A stretch of 64,000 nt of DNA from contig CAZJHS010000001.1 of the NCBI GenBank assembly GCA_964545895.1, positions 38,005-102,004 on the forward strand, in the 5' to 3' direction. The notes beneath the pieces were generated by a model that made no database searches, was not told where the DNA came from, and saw only the letters and a program-made list of their open reading frames with translations. Positions 45,167 through 53,616 of the stretch are shown piece after piece. This DNA is from UBA6183 sp964545895 (lineage in GTDB: Bacteria > Bacteroidota > Bacteroidia > UKL13-3). Position 1 is the first letter of the stretch; the number at the start of each line of letters is the position of its first letter. A program made the position numbers and the translations under genes.

Positions 45167-45808
45167 ATGGAAATGCTTGAACCCATTTGGAAAGGACTTA
45201 TTACCGGATTGTTGTTTACCCTAACATTCGGTACCGTGTTTTTTTCGCTTATACAAACCAGTATTAAGCGCGGACATGCTAAGGCTTTATTTATTGCCGT
45301 TGGCGTATTGTGTAGCGATGCTTTTTACATTGCAGTTTCTTTATTGGGTACTACGTTTATTGCCGATGAAATGCATAAATACGATATGCATATTCGCATT
45401 ATCGGATTTTCGTTTTTAGCATTTTTGGGCATTCGCTCCATCATAAAAAAAGAAAAAGATCATACTGATGATGCTGCTCCAACAGAGCGCAAAGATGTAT
45501 TGTATATACTAAAAGGTATTATGCTTAACAGCATCAATCCTATGGTACTAATAAGTTGGATGGGGGTTACTACTTATGTAAAATCAACAAGTTTATTTAA
45601 CAGCAACCAAACACTATTTTATTTTACCATTGTATTAAGTACCATGTTTGCAACTATGTTTGGTATTGTATACTCAGCCGGAAAATTGCGCAAAGTACTA
45701 TCAGCACAAAACCTTCATAGGTTAAATGTATTTAGTGGCGCAATATTTTTAGTGTTTTCGTTGGTAATTATTTACCCAGTTTTAATCAAGTGGCTTGGGT
45801 TGATGTAA
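45167..45808 (+). CDS. LysE/RhtB-family exporter
   Basis: 213 residues from ATG 45167; an upstream TTG at 45158 lies close to the fumC terminator. About six hydrophobic segments fill the protein. The N terminus (GLITGLLFTLTFGTVFFSLI) and the central NSINPMVLISWMGV correspond to the conserved proline-containing segments of LysE-type amino-acid exporters; the usual GPG turn is not obvious near the N terminus. The substrate is unknown. Convergent with gldD, with 12 bp between stops. Confidence 0.75.
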   Translation: MEMLEPIWKGLITGLLFTLTFGTVFFSLIQTSIKRGHAKALFIAVGVLCSDAFYIAVSLLGTTFIADEMHKYDMHIRIIGFSFLAFLGIRSIIKKEKDHTDDAAPTERKDVLYILKGIMLNSINPMVLISWMGVTTYVKSTSLFNSNQTLFYFTIVLSTMFATMFGIVYSAGKLRKVLSAQNLHRLNVFSGAIFLVFSLVIIYPVLIKWLGLM

Positions 45809-45820
45809 ACCCTTTACAAC

Positions 45821-46405
45821 CTACTTACTCCAACGTAACGTTTTTATCATGTGCATTACATCCTTTTTTAAATGCACTAACACAGGAGCTACACTATCGG
45901 GGTTTGTTTGTGTGTTAAAATAAAGTGCACCACGCATGTAATTATGTACGCTATCGGTTACATAAAACTGAAAGTTTGTAGCTGTATTTCCACTTAGCTC
46001 ATACACCATTCCGCTTAAGTTTTCATTTTCAATGTAGGTCTCAAAAATTTCATCGGCTTTTATGGTGTGCTTATAAACTAAGGTACGCGCATCTTCTGCT
46101 AAACGCTGCAAATCTTGTGACGATTTTACTTGATCAAAACTTAAATGTAAAGTGGCATTATAAGGTTGGTAGTACACATTGTACCAGCATTTATTTTGAG
46201 CCATGCTAAAGTCGGGCAATACGGTTGCATAGTCTGGTATTTCAAAACTAAAACCGCAGTTATTATGGTGGGTTTGATACTTAGTTTGGGTAAACTCAAA
46301 CCGCTGAAATCCCCTTGGTTTAGGAGTATACTCTTGACTGCATGCAGTAACAAATACTGCCGTAAATATCAAAAATAAAAAATTATAGGGTGTTGCTTTC
46401 TGCAT
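45821..46405 (-). CDS. gldD: Gliding motility lipoprotein GldD
   Basis: 194 residues. The signal peptide ends in VTAC, a lipobox. The mature protein shows the GldD pattern: PKPRGFQRFEF, FEIPDYATV, CWYNVYY, LHLSFDQV, ARTLVYKHTIKADEI and YMRGALYFNTQTNPDSVAPV. GldD is needed for gliding in Flavobacterium and is linked to type IX secretion function; the exact role is unknown. It overlaps the end of gldE by 23 bp, indicating coupled translation. Confidence 0.92.
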   Translation of the reverse strand: MQKATPYNFLFLIFTAVFVTACSQEYTPKPRGFQRFEFTQTKYQTHHNNCGFSFEIPDYATVLPDFSMAQNKCWYNVYYQPYNATLHLSFDQVKSSQDLQRLAEDARTLVYKHTIKADEIFETYIENENLSGMVYELSGNTATNFQFYVTDSVHNYMRGALYFNTQTNPDSVAPVLVHLKKDVMHMIKTLRWSK

Positions 46406-47744
46406 TTAATAATTCAACTTTAACACGTTTAATTCTGCGCTTATCGGCCGCTTCAATCACAAATTTAAAATCCTTGTAAATTATCTCGTCACCTTGTTTA
46501 GGCATCTCCTCTTCTAGCTCCAATAACATACCTCCAATGGTATCTGCTTCTTTACGTATATCTTCAAAAATATCAGTATCAATTTCCATAAACCTACACA
46601 TATCGTTTATCAGCATTTTAGCTTCAAACACATAAGTAGTTTCGTTTAAGCGCGAGTAAACGGTTTCGTCCTCATCAAACTCATCATTAATCTCGCCAAA
46701 AATTTCTTCCAAAATATCCTCCATGGTAACAATACCTTGTGTACCTCCAAACTCATCAACCACAAAAGCCAAATGCACGCGTTTACTCTGAAAATCTTTT
46801 AGCAAATCGTCAATCTTTTTACTCTCGGGTACAAAGTATGGCTTGCGCACTAAAGTTAACCAATTAAAGTCATCCTCTTTGTGCATGTGTGGCAGCAAAT
46901 CTTTAATGTAAAGAATACCATTTATGTTATCCAAGTTTTCTGAATAAACGGGTACGCGTGAGTAGCCCCAATCGCTAATTTTTAATAATAACTGCTTAAA
47001 TGGCAAATCAGATTTGATGGCTGATATATCAGGACGTTGACGCATAATTTGCTTCACGTTAATATTCCCAAAGTTTACAATAGATTTAAGAATAATTTTT
47101 TCCTCTTTTGGGGTATCAGCTTCGTTAGTTATATCAATGGCATGTGTTAACTCATCAACCGATAATACGTGGCCTTTTTTAGTTACACGTTTATCAATTA
47201 TTGATGTTGATTTTACCAATACATACACAAAAGGTTTAAGCAATTTATTTAGTGTATACATAGGAAACGCTACAAAGCGCGCCACCTTAACATTATTTTG
47301 CGATGCATATATTTTGGGCATTACCTCGCCAAAAAGCACCAATAAAAAGGTAACTAAAACTACCTCAATTAAAAAACCAACAAATGGAGCTTCGCTAAAA
47401 TTAAATAAAATATCAACTGCTACGGTTGATACCATAACAATAGCAATATTTACAAAGGTGTTTGATATGAGAATTGTGGCTAATAAATGCTTGGGATGCG
47501 ACAGCAAATAGCTAATGTATTGGGCCGTTCTTGATTCATCGCTATCCGTTAGTTCATCTATTTGCAATTTAGATAAACTAAAAAATGCATTTTCTGAACT
47601 AGATATAATTGCTGAACTAATAATAAATAATACAATTACACCCAAACAGATAAATACGGTTACCCACTCAGCTGGGGCTAAAGCGGTGTTAAACACGGCT
47701 AACATTAAATTGACCGGAGGCTCTGATGCTAAACTACTTTCCAA
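46383..47744 (-). CDS. gldE: Gliding motility-associated protein GldE (CNNM/CorC family)
   Basis: 453 residues from a TTG at 47744; ATG 47705 is the alternative, but the extra residues (SEPPVNLML) look like GldE starts. A DUF21 membrane domain with 3-4 helices (about 27-180) is followed by two CBS domains (about 230-350) and a C-terminal CorC/HlyC transporter-associated domain (about 365-450: YVFEAKMLINDMCRFM, TIGGMLLELEEEMPKQGDEI). The family includes magnesium-handling CNNM proteins. In this phylum it pairs with gldD. It follows ssb by 28 bp. Confidence 0.9.
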   Translation of the reverse strand: MESSLASEPPVNLMLAVFNTALAPAEWVTVFICLGVIVLFIISSAIISSSENAFFSLSKLQIDELTDSDESRTAQYISYLLSHPKHLLATILISNTFVNIAIVMVSTVAVDILFNFSEAPFVGFLIEVVLVTFLLVLFGEVMPKIYASQNNVKVARFVAFPMYTLNKLLKPFVYVLVKSTSIIDKRVTKKGHVLSVDELTHAIDITNEADTPKEEKIILKSIVNFGNINVKQIMRQRPDISAIKSDLPFKQLLLKISDWGYSRVPVYSENLDNINGILYIKDLLPHMHKEDDFNWLTLVRKPYFVPESKKIDDLLKDFQSKRVHLAFVVDEFGGTQGIVTMEDILEEIFGEINDEFDEDETVYSRLNETTYVFEAKMLINDMCRFMEIDTDIFEDIRKEADTIGGMLLELEEEMPKQGDEIIYKDFKFVIEAADKRRIKRVKVELLNAESNTL

Positions 47745-47772
47745 AGTTTTATTTTTAAGTTACAAATTGGTA

Positions 47773-48231
47773 TTAAAACGGTAAATCGTCAATACCATTG
47801 GCATTGTTTGCGGCAGTAGATGTAGCTTGTGGACCTTCTGTTTCTGCAGATGGTTGTCCATTTTGCACACCTTCTGTATTATTAGGGTTACTGCGCGAAC
47901 CCAACAAAGTTAAATTATTCGCTCTAATTTTTATGCCACTGCGGTCAACTCCCTGTTGGTCAGTCCATTTTTCTGTTCTTATTTTACCTTCAATGTAAAC
48001 AGTTGATCCTTTGTGCAAGTATTTATGGGCAATATCGGCCAAGTTATCCCAAAGCTCTACCCTATGCCATTCGGTATCAGTTCTGCGTTCACCAGTTCTG
48101 CTATCTGTATAGGTTTCGCTGGTTGCTACACTTATGGTTAAAACTCTACGGGTATTGTTTTGTCCTAATACACGAGGTTGCTCGGGGTCGCGACCTAAAT
48201 TGCCAATTAAAATTACTTTGTTTACACTCAT
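47773..48231 (-). CDS. ssb: Single-stranded DNA-binding protein
   Basis: 152 residues. The OB-fold domain (1-108) opens MSVNKVILIGNLGRDPE and has TEWHRVELWDNLADIAHKYL and GSTVYIEGKIRTEKW. A polar linker of about 35 residues leads to the acidic tip IDDLPF that recruits repair and replication partners. It lies in the minus-strand run mutY-ssb-gldE-gldD, an order that recurs in Bacteroidota. Confidence 0.96.
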   Translation of the reverse strand: MSVNKVILIGNLGRDPEQPRVLGQNNTRRVLTISVATSETYTDSRTGERRTDTEWHRVELWDNLADIAHKYLHKGSTVYIEGKIRTEKWTDQQGVDRSGIKIRANNLTLLGSRSNPNNTEGVQNGQPSAETEGPQATSTAANNANGIDDLPF

Positions 48232-48270
48232 TGTTAAGTAGTTTGAATTTATTAAATAGAATAGTTGTTG

Positions 48271-49326
48271 TTAAGGCAATATAGTATTTATGAAACGCTC
48301 CAACAAGCGTGGCACTGCAAAATCATGTAATTTAGTAACTGCCACCTTTAAAAAGCCTTGTTCTGCATTGGGTTTAATGTTTTTTCCACCAGCTATCCAA
48401 AATGTGGCATATATGGTTTGATGCGTTAGTTGGTGCTTGGTTTGAAATCCGATAGCAAGCTGAGTAGGCGTTGTATCAAACTTATTGGCTAACTCTGGAT
48501 GAGCCAATAATTCATCAGCATAAAGCACAGGTTGGCTGGTTTCAATTAAAGGAAACTCGAACAAATTATTCCAAATACCCTCGTTACTGCGTTGGCGTAT
48601 GTAGGTGTTACCCAATTTGTCTTCCACAAAAATATAATTTAAAAACCTATCAATTGGCTTACGCTTAGCCGATTTAACGGGATACTGATACACCTCGTTA
48701 TTTTTATATGCCATGCACTGCAAACGCAACACACAAGTCTCACATTGGGCCTGTTTAGGTTTACAAACTGTGGCACCAAGTTCCATGATAGCTTGGTTGT
48801 GCGTGGCTGCATCCTTCAAATACAGTACTTCATGGGCTAACTCGCTAAATATTTTTTTGCCTTGCGTACTATCAATTGGTGTATCAATAGCAAACACCCG
48901 CGAAAGCACACGGTATACATTGCCATCAACCACAGCAACAGGCTCATTAAAAGCAAAAGAGGCAATTGCAGCAGCTGTGTATGGACCTATTCCCTTCAGT
49001 TTTATTAATTCTGCATATGTATTGGGAAATTCGCCTTGTAGTTCTTGATGTATAATTCGCGCTGTTTTTAACATATTGGCTGCCCTATTATAATAACCTA
49101 AGCCTTGCCAAAGTTTCATTACCTCATCATCATTGGCTAAAGCCAAATCAACCACAGTAGGATATTTATCAGTAAATTTTTGGTAGTAAGGTAAGCCTTG
49201 TTCCACACGTGTTTGCTGAAGAATAACCTCCGACAGCCAGATGTGATAGGGATTTTGTGTGTTACGCCACGGCAAATCCCGCTTATTTTTTTTGTACCAA
49301 TTTATAATGGATGCTAGTGCTGTCAT
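48271..49326 (-). CDS. mutY: A/G-specific adenine DNA glycosylase
   Basis: 351 residues. The helix-hairpin-helix glycosylase core shows DLPWRNTQNPYHIWLSEVIL with the catalytic Glu, LKGIGPYTAAAIASFAF (HhH) and VVDGNVYRVLSR with the catalytic Asp. Four cysteines (C-x6-C-x2-C-x5-C, CKPKQAQCETCVLRLQC) bind a 4Fe-4S cluster. The C-terminal NUDIX-like domain (about 225-350) recognises 8-oxoG. It removes A mispaired with oxidised guanine. First gene of the mutY-ssb-gldE-gldD run, divergent from HU. Confidence 0.95.
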   Translation of the reverse strand: MTALASIINWYKKNKRDLPWRNTQNPYHIWLSEVILQQTRVEQGLPYYQKFTDKYPTVVDLALANDDEVMKLWQGLGYYNRAANMLKTARIIHQELQGEFPNTYAELIKLKGIGPYTAAAIASFAFNEPVAVVDGNVYRVLSRVFAIDTPIDSTQGKKIFSELAHEVLYLKDAATHNQAIMELGATVCKPKQAQCETCVLRLQCMAYKNNEVYQYPVKSAKRKPIDRFLNYIFVEDKLGNTYIRQRSNEGIWNNLFEFPLIETSQPVLYADELLAHPELANKFDTTPTQLAIGFQTKHQLTHQTIYATFWIAGGKNIKPNAEQGFLKVAVTKLHDFAVPRLLERFINTILP

Positions 49327-49373
49327 AAGTTTTTGCCCAAGCGAAAATAGTACTCTGATAATTTTTTACATCT

Positions 49374-49407
49374 TTTAGTGCATTTTGTTTTGAAATTCAT
49401 ACATTTG
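49374..49407 (+). promoter_or_regulatory. Candidate promoter of the HU operon
   Basis: TTTA (49374-49377), a 22-bp spacer and TACATTTG (49400-49407); the -7 element is an exact match. The leader before the HU ATG is about 70 bases. Confidence 0.5.
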
Positions 49408-49482
49408 CAACCCGCTTAAAATTAAGTAGGAACAACACAAACATTTGACTTTAAAGTTATTAATAGTTAAAAACCGTAGAAA

Positions 49483-49803
49483 ATGACAAAAGCAGAAGTA
49501 ATTGCAGAAATCGCAACAAAAACAGGAATTGAGAAAGCACAAGTTCAAGAAGCAGTTGAGTCTTTCTTTAAAGTAGTAAGAACCTCGATGACAGAAGGAA
49601 AAAATGTTTATTTCCGCGGTTTCGGTAGCTTCGTAATTAAAAAGAGAGCTAAGAAAATTGCTCGTAACATCAGCAAAAACACTGCAATGGTGATTGATGA
49701 GCATTTTATCCCAAGTTTTAAACCAGCTAAAACTTTTGTAGACAAAGTTAAAAAAAGCGAAACGGTTAAAACTAAAGCAGCTAAATTAGCAGCTAAAGCT
49801 TAA
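49483..49803 (+). CDS. HU-family DNA-binding protein
   Basis: 106 residues. The HU/IHF fold (1-90) opens MTKAEVIAEIATKTG and has VYFRGFGSFVIKKRAKK, matching the family GFGxF block, and FIPSFKPAKTF at the end of the DNA-binding arms. A Lys/Ala-rich tail (KTKAAKLAAKA) follows, an H1-like extension. It compacts and bends DNA. Its stop overlaps the start of the TPR gene (TAATG), and the order HU-TPR-tiny basic protein-rng suggests one transcript. Confidence 0.93.
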   Translation: MTKAEVIAEIATKTGIEKAQVQEAVESFFKVVRTSMTEGKNVYFRGFGSFVIKKRAKKIARNISKNTAMVIDEHFIPSFKPAKTFVDKVKKSETVKTKAAKLAAKA

Positions 49804-50621
49804 TGAAAATTACCAGCAAACAAATTTTACTTGTTTCTATTGCGGCAGCTGTTGTAATAACACTGTTTGTAATGGGCTACAAAACTCCTTTTGCATCTAA
49901 CAGTGCAAAAGGAGTTGCTGTAGTTAGCAAGCAATTTGATGCTGACGCATTTTTATCTGAACAAAAAAGTAAACTAACTCCTGCACAACAAGAGTTGGTT
50001 AAAACACTTGAAAGTGATAAAAATAACAAAGAAAATTTAGTGAAGTTAGCCAACCTTTGGGATTCGTTAAATGTTACGTATGGTGGTGCTTATTATACTT
50101 ATAAGCTTGCCGAACTTGAACAAAACGAAATAACTTGGTTTGCTGCCGGAAGTAAATTTTACAACGTTGCCAACTTTAGTAGTGATAGCCTTATGGGTAC
50201 CACTGCTATTCAAAAAGCAAAAGAAGCTTACACCAAAGTAATTGAGTTAAATCCTAAAAACCTTCAAGCTAAAAATGCCTTGGCGGTTTGTATTATACAA
50301 GGAGATAATGACGTGATGAAAGGCGTAGGCATGCTAAAAGAAGTAGTAGCAACGGATTCGAACAATGTTCAAGCTATTTTCACCCTTGGAATGCTCTCTA
50401 TTCAGAGCAACCAATTTGATAAAGCACAAGAGCGTTTCGAAAAATTAATAAAAATAGAGCCATTTAATGCCGAATATTACTTTTATTTGGCGGAAGTTTA
50501 TGCAAAAGGTGGAAATACCCAAAAGGCAATTAAAACCTACGAAACTTGCAAAACCCTCGTTAAAGACAAAGAGGCTAAAAAGGAAATAGAAACAATTATT
50601 AACAAACTAAATAAGCTGTAA
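49803..50621 (+). CDS. Membrane-anchored TPR protein
   Basis: 272 residues. One transmembrane segment (about 7-27) is followed by a Lys/Gln-rich linker and at least three tetratricopeptide repeats in the C-terminal half (residues about 125-270; e.g. YTKVIELNPKNLQAKNALAV, AIFTLGMLSIQSNQFDKAQE, FYLAEVYAKGGNTQKAIKTY). TPRs mediate protein-protein contacts; the partner is not known. It is translationally coupled to HU upstream, and the ribosomal-like small gene starts 2 bp after its stop. Confidence 0.8.
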   Translation: MKITSKQILLVSIAAAVVITLFVMGYKTPFASNSAKGVAVVSKQFDADAFLSEQKSKLTPAQQELVKTLESDKNNKENLVKLANLWDSLNVTYGGAYYTYKLAELEQNEITWFAAGSKFYNVANFSSDSLMGTTAIQKAKEAYTKVIELNPKNLQAKNALAVCIIQGDNDVMKGVGMLKEVVATDSNNVQAIFTLGMLSIQSNQFDKAQERFEKLIKIEPFNAEYYFYLAEVYAKGGNTQKAIKTYETCKTLVKDKEAKKEIETIINKLNKL

Positions 50622-50623
50622 TT

Positions 50624-50713
50624 ATGCCAAGCGGAAAAAAAAGAAAAAGACATAAGATCGCTACGCACAAACGTAAAAAGAGACTTCGTAAAAACAGACA
50701 TAAGAAAAAGTAA
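50624..50713 (+). CDS. 29-residue basic protein, bS22/mS38-like (AURKAIP1/COX24-type)
   Basis: ATG 50624 to TAA 50711-50713 encodes 29 residues. It begins MPSGKKRKRHKIATHKRKKR and continues LRKNRHKKK, with no acidic residues. The pattern KRKRH-x3-HKRKKRLRK-x-R resembles the COX24/AURKAIP1 domain, known as small-subunit ribosomal protein bS22 in actinobacteria and mS38 in mitochondria. It starts 2 bp after the TPR gene. Its length and extreme charge would make many gene finders miss it. Identification rests on motif resemblance; a ribosomal location is inference. Confidence 0.7.
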   Translation: MPSGKKRKRHKIATHKRKKRLRKNRHKKK

Positions 50714-50769
50714 TTTTTCTTAATGCTGCTATACATATCTTTTTTGAGTTAGAAAAGATCTTACAAAGT

Positions 50770-50800
50770 AAACCGTTCACCATTGGGCGGTTTGCTGTTT
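50770..50800 (+). terminator. Weak terminator or attenuator between the small gene and rng
   Basis: AAACCG (50770-50775) pairs with CGGTTT (50788-50793), followed by GCTGTTTTTT. The stem is short, so read-through into rng is likely. Confidence 0.45.
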
Positions 50801-50823
50801 TTTAAAACACACGTGTTGATATT

Positions 50824-52383
50824 GTGAACTACGAACTGGTAATTAATAGTCATCAGAACGGTGGGGTTGATATTGCTTTACTTAAAGACAAAAAGCTGAT
50901 TGAACTGCACCATGAAAAAGCTGACAGCAATTTTGCGGTAGGAGATGTATACTTAGGTACAGTTAATAAACTGATGCCTGGGCTTAATGCTGCATTTATT
51001 GATGTTGGCCATGAGAAAGATGCCTTTTTACATTATTTAGATTTAGGTCCGCAAGTAAAATCGCAACTTAAGCACATTAAGTTACTGCGAAGTAATCCAC
51101 ACACCAGTGCATGGCCTGCACTAAACCAAAATGAACCCGACATTGAAAAAACGGGAAAAATCAATCAGGTGCTTCAACGCTTGCAACAAGTTGTTGTGCA
51201 AGTTACCAAAGAGCCCATCTCAAACAAAGGCCCACGTTTAACATCACAGCTTTCTTTAGCTGGCAGGTACGTGGTATTGATGCCTTTTGATCAGGTAGTA
51301 TCTGTTTCCAAAAAAATTGTAAAAACCGAAGAGCGTATCAGACTTAAAAAACTGGTGCAAAGTATTAAGCCCGAAAACTTTGGTGTTATTGTGCGCACTG
51401 TTGCCGAAAACCAAAGTGTTGAAGAGCTTGAAAACGACTTAAAGGATTTACTAAAACGTTGGGAGCATCTGTGTACTCAACTAAAAACTGCCGTTCCTGG
51501 TCAGAAAATTTTGGGTGAAAGCGAGCGTACGCTTACGCTAGTGCGCGATTTGTTAAACGATGATTTTACTGGAATTTACGTTAACGACAATTATTTACTA
51601 AATGCCATTAAAGGCTATGTAGCCAAAAAAGCTCCCGAGTTGGAGAAAATTGTGAAACTACATACTGGCAAACAAACAATTTTTGATTTTTACGGAGTTG
51701 ATAAACAAATTCGTAGTGCGTTTGGTAAAGAAGTAAACTTTATGGGTGGCTCTTATTTAATTATAGAACACACCGAAGCTCTTCATGTAATTGATGTAAA
51801 CAGTGGAAGCATTGCTGGCAAAGAAATTAACCAAGACGAAAATGCACTTAAAGTAAACCTAGAGGCTGCTGCTGAAATTGCACGCCAATTGCGTTTGCGC
51901 GATATGGGTGGCATTATTGTGGTTGATTTTATTGATCAAAAAACTGCTGGAAACAAGCGTTTGGTTTACGAACGTTTGAAAGATGAAATGAAAGCTGACA
52001 GGGCCAAGCACAAAATTTTACCTATGAGTCCGTTTGGCTTGGTACAAATTACGCGTCAGCGTGTGCGCCCCGAAATGAATGTGGTAAATACCGAAAAATG
52101 CCCTACTTGCGATGGCACAGGCGAAATTACCAATAGCATTGTAGTGGTTGATGAAATTGAAAATAAGCTGAAGTATTTTGTAGAGAACATGAACATGAAA
52201 GGTAGCATTACCATCGAAGTTCATCCTTACATTTATGCTTATTTTACCAAAGGTTTCTTCAACTCTATTCGTTTTAAATGGTTATTTAAATACAAACGTT
52301 GGATTAAAGTTAATCCGGTAAACTCGTTACACTTTGGCCAATACCGCTTTTTAAATGCGCAGGCCGAAGAAATCTCTATCTAA
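50824..52383 (+). CDS. rng: Ribonuclease E/G family protein (RNase G)
   Basis: 519 residues from a GTG start. The S1 domain (about 35-130) carries GDVYLGTVNKLMPGLNAAFIDVG, with a Bacteroidota-type insertion (about residues 75-115). The catalytic core has the metal-binding aspartates in LHVIDVNSGS and GIIVVDFIDQ, and the zinc-link cysteines CPTCDGTGEI near residue 427. The long RNase E C-terminal scaffold is absent, so this is the RNase G form. It processes rRNA and degrades mRNA. It is placed after a tiny ribosomal-like gene, in keeping with ribosome biogenesis. Confidence 0.93.
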   Translation: MNYELVINSHQNGGVDIALLKDKKLIELHHEKADSNFAVGDVYLGTVNKLMPGLNAAFIDVGHEKDAFLHYLDLGPQVKSQLKHIKLLRSNPHTSAWPALNQNEPDIEKTGKINQVLQRLQQVVVQVTKEPISNKGPRLTSQLSLAGRYVVLMPFDQVVSVSKKIVKTEERIRLKKLVQSIKPENFGVIVRTVAENQSVEELENDLKDLLKRWEHLCTQLKTAVPGQKILGESERTLTLVRDLLNDDFTGIYVNDNYLLNAIKGYVAKKAPELEKIVKLHTGKQTIFDFYGVDKQIRSAFGKEVNFMGGSYLIIEHTEALHVIDVNSGSIAGKEINQDENALKVNLEAAAEIARQLRLRDMGGIIVVDFIDQKTAGNKRLVYERLKDEMKADRAKHKILPMSPFGLVQITRQRVRPEMNVVNTEKCPTCDGTGEITNSIVVVDEIENKLKYFVENMNMKGSITIEVHPYIYAYFTKGFFNSIRFKWLFKYKRWIKVNPVNSLHFGQYRFLNAQAEEISI

Positions 52384-52700
52384 TTCTGTTATCTTTTATT
52401 GGAAAAAATAAGGTTGTGCTTTGTGCGCAGGCCCAATTTTTGTACTAAAGCGTACCGCAAAGGCAAAAAAATAAGCCGGCACTGGTAATCAGTATCAATG
52501 CCGGCTTGTGATTTTATATCAATGAAAAAAGTATTGTACGTGTATAATAATAAAAACAGTGCCAACTTTAAATATCACCCAATATATTTTATAACGCACT
52601 AATTTACAGTATATTTAATTACACTAGTTTAGCACATACATAGCAAGTGCATATTTTTAAATACACTTGTAGTACATTTTTAGACACCCATTTTGTACAC
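52384..52700. other. Non-coding spacer with one terminator-like hairpin
   Basis: AAGCCGGCA (52473-52481) pairs with TGCCGGCTT (52499-52507), a 9-bp stem with a 17-base loop, and likely ends the rng transcript although the T-run is delayed. The remainder is AT-rich, with no gene and no convincing promoter. Confidence 0.55.
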
Positions 52701-53027
52701 ATGACTATACAAGAAGCACAAAACACCGTTGACCAATGGATTAAAACCACAGGCGTTCGTTATTTTAACGAGTTAACCAATACTGCCATGCTAATGGAAG
52801 AAGTGGGCGAAGTGGCCCGCATTATGGCCCGACAATATGGTGAACAAAGTTTTAAAGCCAGCGATAAAGAAGTAAACTTAGCTGATGAAATGGCCGATGT
52901 ACTTTTTGTATTGATTTGCTTGGCTAACCAAACAGGCATTAACTTAACCGAAGCGCTAGAAAAAAACCTAGACAAAAAAACCAAACGCGATGCTACCCGC
53001 CACAAGGAAAATGATAAGTTGAAATAA
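52701..53027 (+). CDS. MazG-like nucleotide pyrophosphohydrolase
   Basis: 108 residues from ATG 52701; an in-frame GTG at 52647 would add 18 unconserved residues. The single MazG helical domain has the metal-binding ExxE in MLMEEVGEVARIM and ExxD in LADEMADVLFVLI. This size is the short MazG/RS21-C6-like class that hydrolyses non-canonical or excess NTPs to NMP and pyrophosphate. The substrate is unproven. It is convergent with the lipoprotein gene of the RHS locus. Confidence 0.88.
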   Translation: MTIQEAQNTVDQWIKTTGVRYFNELTNTAMLMEEVGEVARIMARQYGEQSFKASDKEVNLADEMADVLFVLICLANQTGINLTEALEKNLDKKTKRDATRHKENDKLK

Positions 53028-53084
53028 AGAGCTAAAAGATTTAGACACCTGTCATGGGTAACATCAAGTAAAAAGGTAATTCAA

Positions 53085-53600
53085 TTATTCAAAATATTGT
53101 TTCATTACTGGTAAGAGGTGTGCTTCAAAGTTGTTTATAATTTCTTTCTGTATCCTTTTTCTATCTTTAGGCTGCATTGCACACAATTCATATTGGCTAA
53201 TCAATTTGATTGTTGAACCCATCCGAATATAAACCTGCTTTATGGCAAAACCACCATCATACAATCCAATTTTGTAAACGGTTTGCTTGTCTCGTAAAAT
53301 CAAATACCAATAGTGTAAGCATACACAAGGCTTATTCTCTAGGCAAATAGGAGAATCTATTTCTTCATAAACAAAAATGACTTGTTGATTATTCAAATAT
53401 TCGGAAATTTCATTAGTAGTTAATTTAAATTCTGCGTGTTCCTTACCAAACTTTGTCATTGCCTGATAATATTTTGAAGAATCACTCCAATTCTGTTGAG
53501 GAAAATACCCTTTTGAAGAAACAGTACTATGCCCCCAACCGAACGAACAAGCACAACCTTGTAAAAATATCATCAGGCAAAGTCCATATAAAATTCGCAT
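53085..53600 (-). CDS. Lipoprotein downstream of the RHS gene; candidate immunity protein
   Basis: 171 residues from ATG 53600; ATG 53654 would overlap the RHS gene by 38 bp. A short hydrophobic signal ends in FLQGC, a lipobox. The mature part is mixed alpha/beta with several cysteines (CACSF, SPICLE, PCVCLHYW) and no family I recognise. It sits 16 bp downstream of the RHS stop in the same direction, the usual place for immunity genes of polymorphic toxins. Periplasmic lipoprotein immunity proteins are known for lipase effectors. That role is inference from position. Confidence 0.6.
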   Translation of the reverse strand: MRILYGLCLMIFLQGCACSFGWGHSTVSSKGYFPQQNWSDSSKYYQAMTKFGKEHAEFKLTTNEISEYLNNQQVIFVYEEIDSPICLENKPCVCLHYWYLILRDKQTVYKIGLYDGGFAIKQVYIRMGSTIKLISQYELCAMQPKDRKRIQKEIINNFEAHLLPVMKQYFE

Positions 53601-53616
53601 TAGCATATTTATTAAA

